Assembly (NCBI GenBank): GCA_017412705.1
Contig: JAFPWS010000002.1
Location: 1-64,000 of the forward strand
Reading direction: 5' to 3'
DNA: 64,000 nt
DNA from: Prevotella sp.
Lineage (GTDB): Bacteria > Bacteroidota > Bacteroidia > Bacteroidales > Bacteroidaceae
The notes below the pieces were generated by a model that was given only the letters and a program-made list of their open reading frames with translations, was not told where the DNA came from and searched no databases. The stretch's first letter is position 1. Each line of letters opens with the position of its first letter. The position numbers and the translations under genes are program-made. This document shows, piece after piece, positions 50,943 to 58,804 of the stretch.

Positions 50943-53270
50943 CTATTTTAAAAACTTATATTTGAACAGCGTTGGCACTATTTCTTTCAGATAATACTGC
51001 CTAACCATGGCTGCCAATGTTTGGATGTTGCCATTTAGGCTAGGATACTTATAAATAGTATTGCCCTTCTTCTCGTCCTTATACGACTCGTTGAGCTCTA
51101 GTTTTATCTGGTACAGCCCATAGGTCGTTTCTGGATTGTATTTTGCCGTCTGTTTTGCATCTGCCATCACCTTCCCCCATTGTCCTATCAATGCTTGTTC
51201 TTCTTCGTTGCATGCCAAGTCCTTGATATCATTTGATGCCAAGGTTTCGTGGGATGATGTGTCAAATGTCAACTCGTTGATGTACTTGCGCCCGTCAGAA
51301 CCCGTAAACGACAGCATGTGATTCTGAGGTTCCAACACGGTAAAAAGCAGGCATTTCAAGAGAAACTGATTAAGCTTTCCATTCTTCACATCACGGAAGA
51401 AAGCCTTTGAGCCGTCAGCAGACTTCATAATTCTTCCTCGTTCCGTCCATGAGCGGTTATAGGTGACGTAGCGGCTGGCGGCAAACATGGGCAGTTTCTC
51501 CAAGTAGTTGTCACTGCGCAGATAAAAACCGTTGCCGTCATATCGTGCCGCACGTATCAGCGTTGACATGTTGTCAGGATTGTCAAAACCACTGCTATAT
51601 ACAGCCATATAGCCGATGATGTTGTCGTTGACAATGGGCTTTACACGGATGCTGTTAGTCGTTGTCTTTTCATAGCCATTCTTTTCACAGACGATGCCCT
51701 CTTGCTTATCACCCTCGTATTTCTTCTTATCGAAATAAACTTCACTATACATCTTGTGAACCTTTTCAATATGGAGGTTTTTCACAAACTTCACTTGATT
51801 GTCTGCTCCTATCTCGTAACCCTGGATGTCAAATTTCTCCAGTTGTTCAACATCTTCATTACTCCAAAGGGCACACATGATGCAGGCATTCTGATTGCGA
51901 TGAAAATGGCGGCGGTTAAATCCGTATCCCTCGATAAACTTCTTGCCAATCAGATGCTGAACCTTCCAATACTTTACAGGCGAATATACCACATAACTGT
52001 CAGTTGGCTGACGCAGGAAGTACTCAAATGCCGACCATATAAAGGCGTTGCCTAGTTCATTTGTGGCAGTCCCCTTTATGTGCTTTTTCATCTGCTGCAC
52101 CACATAACTCTTTTTCCACACCGACGACTTCTTGCCGGCATTCTTTTTCTGGTGCTCGATGGATGTGGTGTCCGAAAACGGAGGATTCTCAAAAAGGATG
52201 ATGGTGCATTTCTCGCTTTCCACATAGTGACGAATGATGTCATTGTTTACGAATTCTTCGCTAAGTGCATCTGCACCTCTGACAAGTCCCATGTTGAAAG
52301 TATCCTCTCTCTCGGTGGGTGGTATGATATGACGAACCTTATCGCCCAACTTCTCCATCAGCACCTTGTATTCATAGTACTCCAGCGTAGAGACAATGAC
52401 ATGCCCCAACTCCTCTTCAGTCAATGCTTCTTCCAGATTGCCTGTACCTGCACAACGATCAATTATCACGTAGTCATAGCCTTTTGGTACACGGGCAATA
52501 GCTTTGCGTAGCAGGTCGTGCGATTTCTTAGCATAAGTGCTGTGAGTATAGAAGGCACCAAGGTTCTTCTTCTGAAGGAAATCATTCAGCTTATCCATCA
52601 GATACTCGAACTTTAGGTTCGTATCGCCTTGGTATGGCAGAATGTATTTCTTCAATACTTCGGGACGGCGTATCTCGCCTATTATAGCCACTTTGCCGCT
52701 TTTGTCACCAATAAAATCGGCCTTCCTTGCCCCTGGCTGCAACCTGTAGAAAGTCTGGGCCCAGCCAACGATACAGTTCTCATCTATGTTGATAGGAGTG
52801 TATTCCTCTGTCTTCAACGCGGCAATCATCTGAGACTCTTGCCAGTCGTTGCTGTAGTCATACTGTTCAATGGCTGCCTCACACTTAAAACCTTCGATTC
52901 CCTTGGAGGATGCGCCTACATATATCTTCTCAATGTCACTCCGATAGTCAACCGAGTGGTAAAGATATGCCTTGTGGTCGTTGAGTGACACCAACAGAAT
53001 GTTGGCGGGAATGGGTTTGCCTTTCACTCGCATGGCTGAGAGATATCTGACAACCTGCGAGAGCACCTTGTTCAGACTTGATATCGAGAGCTTAAACTCG
53101 ATGATATTACCGTTGACCACACCATCAGAATAGTCCTGACGCACGGTCTCTTCCGAATACACCCTGTTGATTCTTGGCAAGTAAGTCTTGTAGAACTCCT
53201 TGCTGCCTTCGGCTTCGTCATCGTAGTGAGACAACAGCCCACTGATTCCATTATAATCCATGTCTGCCAT
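50943..53270 (-). CDS. Single-chain restriction-modification-like enzyme (Type IIG-like)
   Basis: A 775-residue protein. Residues 40-110 look like a PD-(D/E)xK nuclease core: acidic residues in RQDYSDGVVNG, then GNIIEFKLS (E-x-K near residue 56) and NILLVSLND. Residues 240-370 are an N6-adenine methyltransferase: GAFYTHSTYAKKSHDLLRKAI, motif I VIIDRCAGTGNLEE (about 271-284) and motif IV ILFENPPFSD (about 358-367, NPPF). The C-terminal 350 residues would be the DNA-recognition part. No separate specificity gene is nearby. Its long leader (promoter at 53613) contains a series of hairpins. Confidence 0.75.
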   Translation of the reverse strand: MADMDYNGISGLLSHYDDEAEGSKEFYKTYLPRINRVYSEETVRQDYSDGVVNGNIIEFKLSISSLNKVLSQVVRYLSAMRVKGKPIPANILLVSLNDHKAYLYHSVDYRSDIEKIYVGASSKGIEGFKCEAAIEQYDYSNDWQESQMIAALKTEEYTPINIDENCIVGWAQTFYRLQPGARKADFIGDKSGKVAIIGEIRRPEVLKKYILPYQGDTNLKFEYLMDKLNDFLQKKNLGAFYTHSTYAKKSHDLLRKAIARVPKGYDYVIIDRCAGTGNLEEALTEEELGHVIVSTLEYYEYKVLMEKLGDKVRHIIPPTEREDTFNMGLVRGADALSEEFVNNDIIRHYVESEKCTIILFENPPFSDTTSIEHQKKNAGKKSSVWKKSYVVQQMKKHIKGTATNELGNAFIWSAFEYFLRQPTDSYVVYSPVKYWKVQHLIGKKFIEGYGFNRRHFHRNQNACIMCALWSNEDVEQLEKFDIQGYEIGADNQVKFVKNLHIEKVHKMYSEVYFDKKKYEGDKQEGIVCEKNGYEKTTTNSIRVKPIVNDNIIGYMAVYSSGFDNPDNMSTLIRAARYDGNGFYLRSDNYLEKLPMFAASRYVTYNRSWTERGRIMKSADGSKAFFRDVKNGKLNQFLLKCLLFTVLEPQNHMLSFTGSDGRKYINELTFDTSSHETLASNDIKDLACNEEEQALIGQWGKVMADAKQTAKYNPETTYGLYQIKLELNESYKDEKKGNTIYKYPSLNGNIQTLAAMVRQYYLKEIVPTLFKYKFLK

Positions 53271-53274
53271 AATT

Positions 53275-53474
53275 GCGATTGATACCCATGTTAATCTGCA
53301 TCGACTATCAATCGCTGAAACGCGAACATAAAAGAAGCGTGATGCCCCTTATCGCGTTTAGCACGGGGCGGCGTCGGATGGAGCCCCGGAGTCTCTATAA
53401 GTATGCATCACGCCTTATCAGCGCAAATGCATTGCTATGATAGAAACTACGAAGGCATGCTGCATACGAATGCC
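53275..53474 (-). ncRNA. Candidate structured RNA or leader of the RM-like gene
   Basis: Four successive stems: 53275-53284 with 53306-53315 (10 bp perfect), 53337-53345 with 53405-53413 (9 bp perfect), 53417-53443 (TATCA/TGATA with inner GCAA/TTGC), and 53454-53458 with 53470-53474. Inside the second stem GGGG (53365-53368) can pair with CCCC at 53345-53348 or at 53384-53387, two exclusive choices. The strand is assumed from the gene downstream of it; no known RNA family was recognised. Confidence 0.4.
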
Positions 53475-53612
53475 ACCGTCACTACTATGATTCCGTGCTT
53501 GTTATTCCAAATGAGTTTCCGACGCTCTTGGCTAAACGCGAAATAATAGCGAATGCTTTTTTACCCACAATGTCTTGCTATAGTCTGCCCGCATGGAGCC
53601 GCTATGCGAGTG

Positions 53613-53620
53613 CAAAAATA
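53613..53620 (-). promoter_or_regulatory. -7 box TATTTTTG, RM-like gene
   Basis: 342 nt before the ATG at 53270; would place the whole structured block in the 5' leader. Confidence 0.4.
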
Positions 53621-53700
53621 CTAAATCTTTCCCAAAAAGAAAACTTTTGGCGTAAAAAAAATGAAAAACAGTGTATTTATTTGGAAAAAGGATTTAAAAG

Positions 53701-53741
53701 ACACAAAATGGACGACACAAAAGTGGCGGTTCCTTTTGTGT
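53701..53741. promoter_or_regulatory. ACACAAAA repeats before the AlbA-like gene
   Basis: ACACAAAA at 53701-53708 and 53715-53722, and its complement TTTTGTGT at 53734-53741, just upstream of the -7 box; a candidate operator. Confidence 0.45.
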
Positions 53742-53757
53742 TATTCAATAATTTGAC

Positions 53758-53765
53758 TAACTTTG
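53758..53765 (+). promoter_or_regulatory. -7 box TAACTTTG, AlbA-like gene
   Basis: 15 nt before the ATG at 53781. Confidence 0.6.
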
Positions 53766-53780
53766 CAAACGAATTAGATT

Positions 53781-55373
53781 ATGGCACTGGCAATAAACAT
53801 AGAAGACCTGCTGAATAAGCAGAAGATTGAGTCCAATAGGATTGAATTCAAGAAAGGATGGAATCCTGCAAGCATATACCATAGTGTATGTGCTTTCGCC
53901 AATGATTTCGATGACCTTGGTGGTGGATATATTGTGGTAGGTGTTGACACTGATGACAATACAGGTATGGCTATCCGCCCCGTGGAAGGTGTACCCGTTG
54001 AAAAGATCGACGGCATCCTTCAGGAAATGGTAGGCTATAACAACAAAATGTCGCCCTACTACATGCCCAGAACGAGCGTTGAAGAAGTGGATGGAAAGCA
54101 GGTTTTAGTGATCTGGTGCCCTGCGGGCATCAACAGGCCGTATTCTGTGCCTGAGAATGTAACAGCGAAGAATGGAAGCAAGGAATATTTCTATATTCGC
54201 AGTGGGTCGAGCAGTATCATTGCCAAGGGTGAGGTGCTAGACGAACTGCGTGAGTTGGCCAGTCGTGTACCGTTTGATGAAAGAGGGAATCCAGACATCA
54301 AACTGGAGGACATATCCACACTGCTGCTTCGTGAGTATTTGGTGAAAGTTGGCAGTAAACTGGCCAACGAGCTTTATGAGCGACCGCTGAGCGAGATTCT
54401 GGAGCAGATGGACTTGTATGTCGGATCATCAGAGAATCGTATGCTGAGGAATGTGGCTGCTATGATGTTCTGCGAGAATCCAAGCAAATTCTTCAAGCGC
54501 ACACAGGTGGAAGTTGTTTTCTTCCCTGAAGGTCGGCTGGTGAATCCCAATAATCTATACGAAGCCCCAATTATCACAGGCTCCGTCACCCAGATTATCG
54601 AGCGGACGCTGGAGTATCTGAATCGCATGGTGGTGATGCAGACCATCATCAAACCCAAGAATGATAATCACAGCATCAAGTTCTATACCTATCCTTACCA
54701 AGCATTGGAGGAAAGTATAACGAACTCGCTTTATCATCGCGATTATCGGGAATGGGAGCCTGTTGTGATAACGGTGGAACCAAAGGGTATTACTATCCAG
54801 AACGTAGGCGGACCAGATCGTAGCATCCCTACTGCTGATATCAGTCGTGGTGAGCTACTTATCTCCAAGCGTTACCGCAACCGTCGTTTGGGTGAATACT
54901 TGAAGGAACTGGAAATGACCGAAGGACGCAGCACCGGTATTCCTACCATCCAGAATGTGCTGAAGTCCAATGGATCGCCTCGTGCTGCCGTTGTTACAGA
55001 TGAAGAGCGCACCTTCTTCCGTATCACAATCCCCTGTCATGAAGGTGCAGGCAATATCATTGCAGACATCGCGACAAGAGAAAAGTCACAGGAAAGTTCA
55101 CAGGAAATAGGCCAAAACATCCCTGATGTCCTGAAGGATGTCCTAAAGAATGTCCAAAAGGATGTCCTAAAGAAACTGACTGAAAGACAAATAGATATAT
55201 TGGAATTGATAGTACTTAACCCAACCATCACATTGAATGAAATGTCCAAAAGGATTGATGTATCTGTAAAAACAATCCAACGAGACTTTACGGCTGTGAG
55301 AGAACTTGGTATTCAAATCAACAGAAAAGACGGAAAAACCTATGGTGAATGGGAGGTTCTCTCTAAAGAGTGA
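53781..55373 (+). CDS. AlbA_2/Schlafen-type ATP-binding protein with C-terminal winged helix
   Basis: A 530-residue protein. Residues 18-130 are the AlbA_2 (Schlafen core) domain: ESNRIEFKKGWNP, VCAFANDFDDLGGGYIVVGVD, and KEYFYIRSGSSS. Residues 300-410 are the HATPase_c_4 type (YPYQALEESITNSLYHRDY, ISRGELLISKRYRNRRLGEYLKELEMTEGRSTGIPTI). A linker with VLKDVLKNVQKDVLKKL heptads leads to a winged helix (ILNEMSK-like TLNEMSKRIDVSVKTIQRDFTAVRELG). This layout is typical of Schlafen-like regulators or defence-associated proteins; the exact role is unknown. It diverges from the restriction-modification-like gene. Confidence 0.85.
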   Translation: MALAINIEDLLNKQKIESNRIEFKKGWNPASIYHSVCAFANDFDDLGGGYIVVGVDTDDNTGMAIRPVEGVPVEKIDGILQEMVGYNNKMSPYYMPRTSVEEVDGKQVLVIWCPAGINRPYSVPENVTAKNGSKEYFYIRSGSSSIIAKGEVLDELRELASRVPFDERGNPDIKLEDISTLLLREYLVKVGSKLANELYERPLSEILEQMDLYVGSSENRMLRNVAAMMFCENPSKFFKRTQVEVVFFPEGRLVNPNNLYEAPIITGSVTQIIERTLEYLNRMVVMQTIIKPKNDNHSIKFYTYPYQALEESITNSLYHRDYREWEPVVITVEPKGITIQNVGGPDRSIPTADISRGELLISKRYRNRRLGEYLKELEMTEGRSTGIPTIQNVLKSNGSPRAAVVTDEERTFFRITIPCHEGAGNIIADIATREKSQESSQEIGQNIPDVLKDVLKNVQKDVLKKLTERQIDILELIVLNPTITLNEMSKRIDVSVKTIQRDFTAVRELGIQINRKDGKTYGEWEVLSKE

Positions 55374-55465
55374 AGGATATATGGGTCATAGAAAGACGAA
55401 GAATAATAGTACCTTATTTGTACCACCAATTCGTAACTTACTGATTTACAACAGCGGTGAATTTT

Positions 55466-55480
55466 GAGGAGGTGAAGTAA
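55466..55480 (+). repeat. 15-bp direct repeat, copy 2 (displaced dnaK 3' end)
   Basis: Same 15 bp as 49822-49836, here preceded by AATTTT and outside any gene; a terminator hairpin follows 23 bp later, as would be expected behind dnaK. Confidence 0.6.
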
Positions 55481-55502
55481 ATCTCAAAAAACATTTATAT
55501 AG

Positions 55503-55528
55503 AAAAGGCTCCCGTTAAGGAGCCTTTT
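55503..55528. terminator. Bidirectional terminator
   Basis: AAAAGGCTCC (55503-55512), 6-nt loop, GGAGCCTTTT (55519-55528). Serves the BT4734-type gene on the minus strand; possibly the original dnaK terminator on the plus strand. Confidence 0.85.
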
Positions 55529-57643
55529 TCATTTTTCTGTCAGCCAGTACTCCATGTGTTTTCTGGTGCGCTTGCTCTTGAAGTTGAACTGGATGTCGTT
55601 GAGGGCGGAGCCGAGCTTATGGAACGGGGTCTCAGGGTCGAAGTTGGGATAGCGCTGGGTGAGCAGAGCGCTGATGTCACCCAGGCTCCACCAACGGGCC
55701 GTCTCTGTTTCCTTAGGCCGGCGGAAGGTCTCGCCAATCATCTCCACCAAGTCGTTCAGCTTCTGGAACGGCTCGTTCTCCTGAATCAGCGTGTCGATTT
55801 CATCGTTGTTCAGCCAGAAGCGCTCACCACTATTAAACAGGTGGAGAGCCTGGGCGAAGAGCTGTTCATGATAGATATTATCCTCGAAATTGATGTTACC
55901 AGTGACGCCCACACACACGAAGCGACGCGAGCCCGTAGGATCGACGAGGGGCTTCATCTGGTTCGTCGTTCCAATAAATGAGGTGTAACGGCGATACTGC
56001 TTGATGGTCTTGCCGTAGGGCGGACGGAACTTCACGTCGCTCGACGACAGTAGATATTTCAGCACAATCTGCTGCGACGAGGTGGTCTTGTCGAACTCGT
56101 CGATGTTGATGAGTGCAAACGAGGTCAGCGCGATGTTCAGGTCGAACTCGTTCTTGAAGTTGATCTTGTCGTTGTAGTAGTCGCGCAACTCAGGGGGCAG
56201 GAGTATCTTGCAGAAGCGCGTTTTTCCGCAACCCTGACGGCCTATCAGCAGCGGTGTTAAAGCATTGCCTGTCAACTGTTTATCGCTCTCGCGCCACTGA
56301 GCCACCATTCCCACGAGCCAGAATCGGAGGTATTTCTCCCAATGGGGCTGGTTCGTCGGCACACGCCTGGCGAGGTCGGCTATATAATCATGGCCATCCC
56401 ACTTGGGCAGCTGGTCGAGCCAGGTGTTCACGGGGTCATACTGTTCGATACGCGTCGAGTCGATGAAACGGTTCACGTTCCTATCCCATGCCTTCAAACC
56501 TAACTCAGTGGCCCTCAGCGTCATATCGTTGCGCACCTCGTCTGTCAGCGGCTTGAAACGCTGGTCGTCGCTGAACTTCTCGCGATACTCAGCCACACCC
56601 GTCAACAGGTTCTTGCGCATATCGAAGTTCGAATTGAGGAAAATCTCCGTCTTCATCGCCTGGATGGTATCCTCGGGGACACTTTTCAGCGGATGGAGCT
56701 TGTGTTTCTCACGATAGTCCTCCTGCTCTGCCACGCTATAGACCGTCTGGAAAATCTTCTCCACCAGCAACCTGTCGCGATTCAGCACGGGGTGGAGCAT
56801 CGTCAGCCCCTGGGCATGCGCCTTGGGAATGCCCTGATCCAGACACATCGAGGCAATCTGCATCAGCAGCGTCGCCTCCTTGTTCTCGTCGGGCAGGTCG
56901 AAATAGTGCCCCATCACCGTCTCAACGATAAAGGTCCAGTTCAGATGATAGGTACGGGTGACGGTGCGGCCAGGCATCAAGCCATCCTCCTCGCGACTGA
57001 TCATAACGGGCTGAGGCAGTTCGTGACTTTCCGTATCAGCATAGAAGGGGCGTGCATCCGCATGATAGCCCATCTCTGGGTCGGCACTCATATACACCGT
57101 ACGGTCGAGTCGCGGCTCCAGAAACTCGATATCGAAGCCGAACTGGTTCTGATAGGCCCTTCGCGCCGTATTATATATATTAAGGTGGAACTGGCGGATA
57201 TCCTTTTTCTCCGATGGCAACCCGCCGCCAAACAACACCCCTCTGCATATAATCTTCACGCTCCTACCCGATCCGCCCAGAAAACACAGCATGGTCTCAG
57301 GCAGCTTCTTGGCCAACTCCCTGATTTCCACCGCTTTCTCGTAAGTAGGCAGATCGTTGACCTCCAAGACCACGAGACCATTATACGCCATCATCTTCCA
57401 CTGGCCCTTCCGTTTTATGTAGTCGGCAGCGAAACAAATCCTGGGCAGCTTGACCCCACCCTCCCATTGAACAGAGACCTGTCCGTCTGGCAATCGACGC
57501 GGATTCATCAGATGATACACCTCGCGGGTGTGCCTGACAGTCTTCTCTGTCATCCCCGCCTTGATGGCATTCGCCATTGCAGCCACCTCCACACGATTAA
57601 TGACTTCCTTCTTGCCGTCTTTTTTCAGTAATGTTACATTCAT
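55529..57643 (-). CDS. BT4734/BF3469-type VirE/VapE protein (primase-helicase-like)
   Basis: A 704-residue protein of the Bacteroidota family with an N-terminal VirE/BT4734 domain (ARRLPDGQVSVQWEGG-type strand region, then FLGGSGRSVKIICRG), a central region, and a VapE-like P-loop ATPase: Walker A LLIGRQGCGKTRFC (near residue 467), Walker B FALINIDEFDKT, then FRPPYGKTIKQYRRYTSFIGTTN and PTGSRRFVCVGV with the arginine finger region. A DUF3874-like C-terminus ends the protein. Related proteins act as replicative primase/helicases of mobile elements; chromosomal copies are usually paired with an HU-like gene, as here. Its -7 box is 29 nt upstream. Confidence 0.85.
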   Translation of the reverse strand: MNVTLLKKDGKKEVINRVEVAAMANAIKAGMTEKTVRHTREVYHLMNPRRLPDGQVSVQWEGGVKLPRICFAADYIKRKGQWKMMAYNGLVVLEVNDLPTYEKAVEIRELAKKLPETMLCFLGGSGRSVKIICRGVLFGGGLPSEKKDIRQFHLNIYNTARRAYQNQFGFDIEFLEPRLDRTVYMSADPEMGYHADARPFYADTESHELPQPVMISREEDGLMPGRTVTRTYHLNWTFIVETVMGHYFDLPDENKEATLLMQIASMCLDQGIPKAHAQGLTMLHPVLNRDRLLVEKIFQTVYSVAEQEDYREKHKLHPLKSVPEDTIQAMKTEIFLNSNFDMRKNLLTGVAEYREKFSDDQRFKPLTDEVRNDMTLRATELGLKAWDRNVNRFIDSTRIEQYDPVNTWLDQLPKWDGHDYIADLARRVPTNQPHWEKYLRFWLVGMVAQWRESDKQLTGNALTPLLIGRQGCGKTRFCKILLPPELRDYYNDKINFKNEFDLNIALTSFALINIDEFDKTTSSQQIVLKYLLSSSDVKFRPPYGKTIKQYRRYTSFIGTTNQMKPLVDPTGSRRFVCVGVTGNINFEDNIYHEQLFAQALHLFNSGERFWLNNDEIDTLIQENEPFQKLNDLVEMIGETFRRPKETETARWWSLGDISALLTQRYPNFDPETPFHKLGSALNDIQFNFKSKRTRKHMEYWLTEK

Positions 57644-57672
57644 GATTGTTCAGTAATTATAAATTATGCCGA

Positions 57673-57680
57673 CAAAGATA
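57673..57680 (-). promoter_or_regulatory. -7 box TATCTTTG, BT4734-type gene
   Basis: 29 nt before the ATG at 57643. Confidence 0.6.
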
Positions 57681-57925
57681 CAAAAAAAAGCGGGAAAAAC
57701 AAAGTTTTTCAGAGAAAGTAACACTGAAATGCCTACACGCATACACCAAAAAAGTTCAAAATGTGTTTAAATAAATGGTTTTAGCCGAAATTTTACCTAC
57801 ACGTAACCTACACTATTTATACACAAATCCTACACACAGCAAACATGCCACTAACATACATTTAGCCCCCTACCTGGCAATATCAAGGCAGGCACTCCGC
57901 ACCTTTTATCCGTAATGGGAACAAC

Positions 57926-57943
57926 AAATTCTCGAGAGAATTT
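57926..57943. promoter_or_regulatory. Inverted repeat AAATTCTC-GA-GAGAATTT (site 1)
   Basis: Perfect 8-bp arms with a 2-bp spacer inside the core of the iteron-like array. Confidence 0.6.
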
Positions 57944-57990
57944 GCGACTTACCTCCCTATCCAGTAATTGTTAGTACGCGTCTAAACCGA

Positions 57991-58008
57991 AAATTCTCTC
58001 GATAATTT
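57991..58008. promoter_or_regulatory. Inverted repeat AAATTCTC-TC-GATAATTT (site 2)
   Basis: One mismatch relative to site 1 arms, same 2-bp spacing. Confidence 0.55.
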
Positions 58009-58311
58009 CCTTACTACCATTAACTACAGAACCTGCGAAGCCGTATCTTTCATCATGTTAGCTCCCTATGGAAATGCCAAGAAACGGGTATTTTGATATA
58101 TTTTGGTCAGATTTGTGTAGGTATAGTGTATGCAATGTGCAGGTTACGTGTAGGCAAAAATCAAACCTATCTTAATAATATACATTGGTTTACAGAAATA
58201 TCGTGTAGGCATGTAGGCTATCTTAAGTATTCTGACATTTCTATTAAAGGCTAAGAATGCTGAAATCGACCAAAAATCAACAATCTATCTGATTTTCGGG
58301 AAAAATTAAAG

Positions 58312-58329
58312 AAATTCTCTCAATAATTC
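58312..58329. promoter_or_regulatory. AAATTCTC-TC-AATAATTC (site 3)
   Basis: Weaker copy ending 21 bp before the HU-like gene -7 box. Confidence 0.4.
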
Positions 58330-58350
58330 GGCTTTTCGCCCGCTTATTCG

Positions 58351-58358
58351 TATCTTTG
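58351..58358 (+). promoter_or_regulatory. -7 box TATCTTTG, HU-like gene
   Basis: 31 nt before the ATG at 58390. Confidence 0.6.
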
Positions 58359-58389
58359 CGACGTAAACGAATCAATTAGTACAAAACTT

Positions 58390-58788
58390 ATGAAATACAG
58401 AGTCAAGAAAGAGACCAAGCCTACACTCAAGACCTTCGGCAAGTACAAGGCTGTAGCCGTTCACAACCAGACCATTGAGAGCCGTCAGCTGTTCGAAGAG
58501 GCCGCCAGTCACATGACCATTAGCGGAGGCGTGCTCGAAAGCATGATGATGGGGGTGGCTGAGACCGTCCGTCGCCATCTTCAGATGGGTGACAAGGTGC
58601 GTCTGAAGGACTTCGGCTTGATGAAGCTCGAAATCGAGAGCGACAAGGTCGACGACCCCAAGACCTTCCGTGCCAAAAAGCACATCCGTGGTGTCCGCCT
58701 CCACTTCATCCCAGAGAGCTACGATGGCTCGCAACCCCTCTACGAAGGCATCACCTACGAGAAGGACAAGAACTACACAACTGAATAG
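58390..58788 (+). CDS. HU/IHF-like DNA-binding protein (HU-related, Bacteroidota type)
   Basis: A 132-residue histone-like protein. It opens MKYRVKKETKPTLKTFGKYKA and contains the HU-fold pieces TIESRQLFEEAASHMTISGGVLESMMMGVAETVRRHLQMGDKVRLKDFGLMKLEIES, then an arm region (KHIRGVRLHFIPES). This is the TIGR01201-type HU-related family, longer than canonical HU by about 40 residues. It diverges from the BT4734-type gene across the iteron-like region, which it may bind. Confidence 0.9.
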   Translation: MKYRVKKETKPTLKTFGKYKAVAVHNQTIESRQLFEEAASHMTISGGVLESMMMGVAETVRRHLQMGDKVRLKDFGLMKLEIESDKVDDPKTFRAKKHIRGVRLHFIPESYDGSQPLYEGITYEKDKNYTTE

Positions 58789-58804
58789 GTTGGCAAGAGG
58801 CCGC

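Larger units (their letters stand above)
53271..53780. other. 510-bp divergent region between the RM-like and AlbA-like genes
   Basis: Holds a structured block (53275-53474), about 130 bp without recognised features, the minus-strand -7 box at 53613, and the AlbA promoter with ACACAAAA repeats. Confidence 0.6.
57732..58217. repeat. Mirror-symmetric iteron-like array of CCTACAC / GTGTAGG
   Basis: Left half: CCTACAC 57732, CATACAC 57740; then CCTACAC 57796, CCTACAC 57807, TATACAC 57818, CCTACAC 57829. Right half in reverse orientation: GTGTAGG 58115, GTGTATG 58126, GTGCAGG 58137, GTGTAGG 58148; then GTGTAGG 58203, ATGTAGG 58211. Inner sites are exactly 11 bp apart and outer pairs 8 bp apart in both halves, with 55-56 bp between pair and quartet. 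Confidence 0.85.
57644..58389. other. 746-bp divergent region with iteron-like array and operator-like sites
   Basis: No gene. Contains, from left to right, the minus-strand -7 box, the left half of a CCTACAC array, two AAATTCTC inverted repeats, the right half of the array, a third AAATTCTC site and the HU-like gene promoter. Confidence 0.75.

Noticed and set aside
56693-57631. 312-codon plus-strand open frame opposite the BT4734-type gene
   Set aside because: Shadow frame with no motif; the minus strand has a promoter and a known family.
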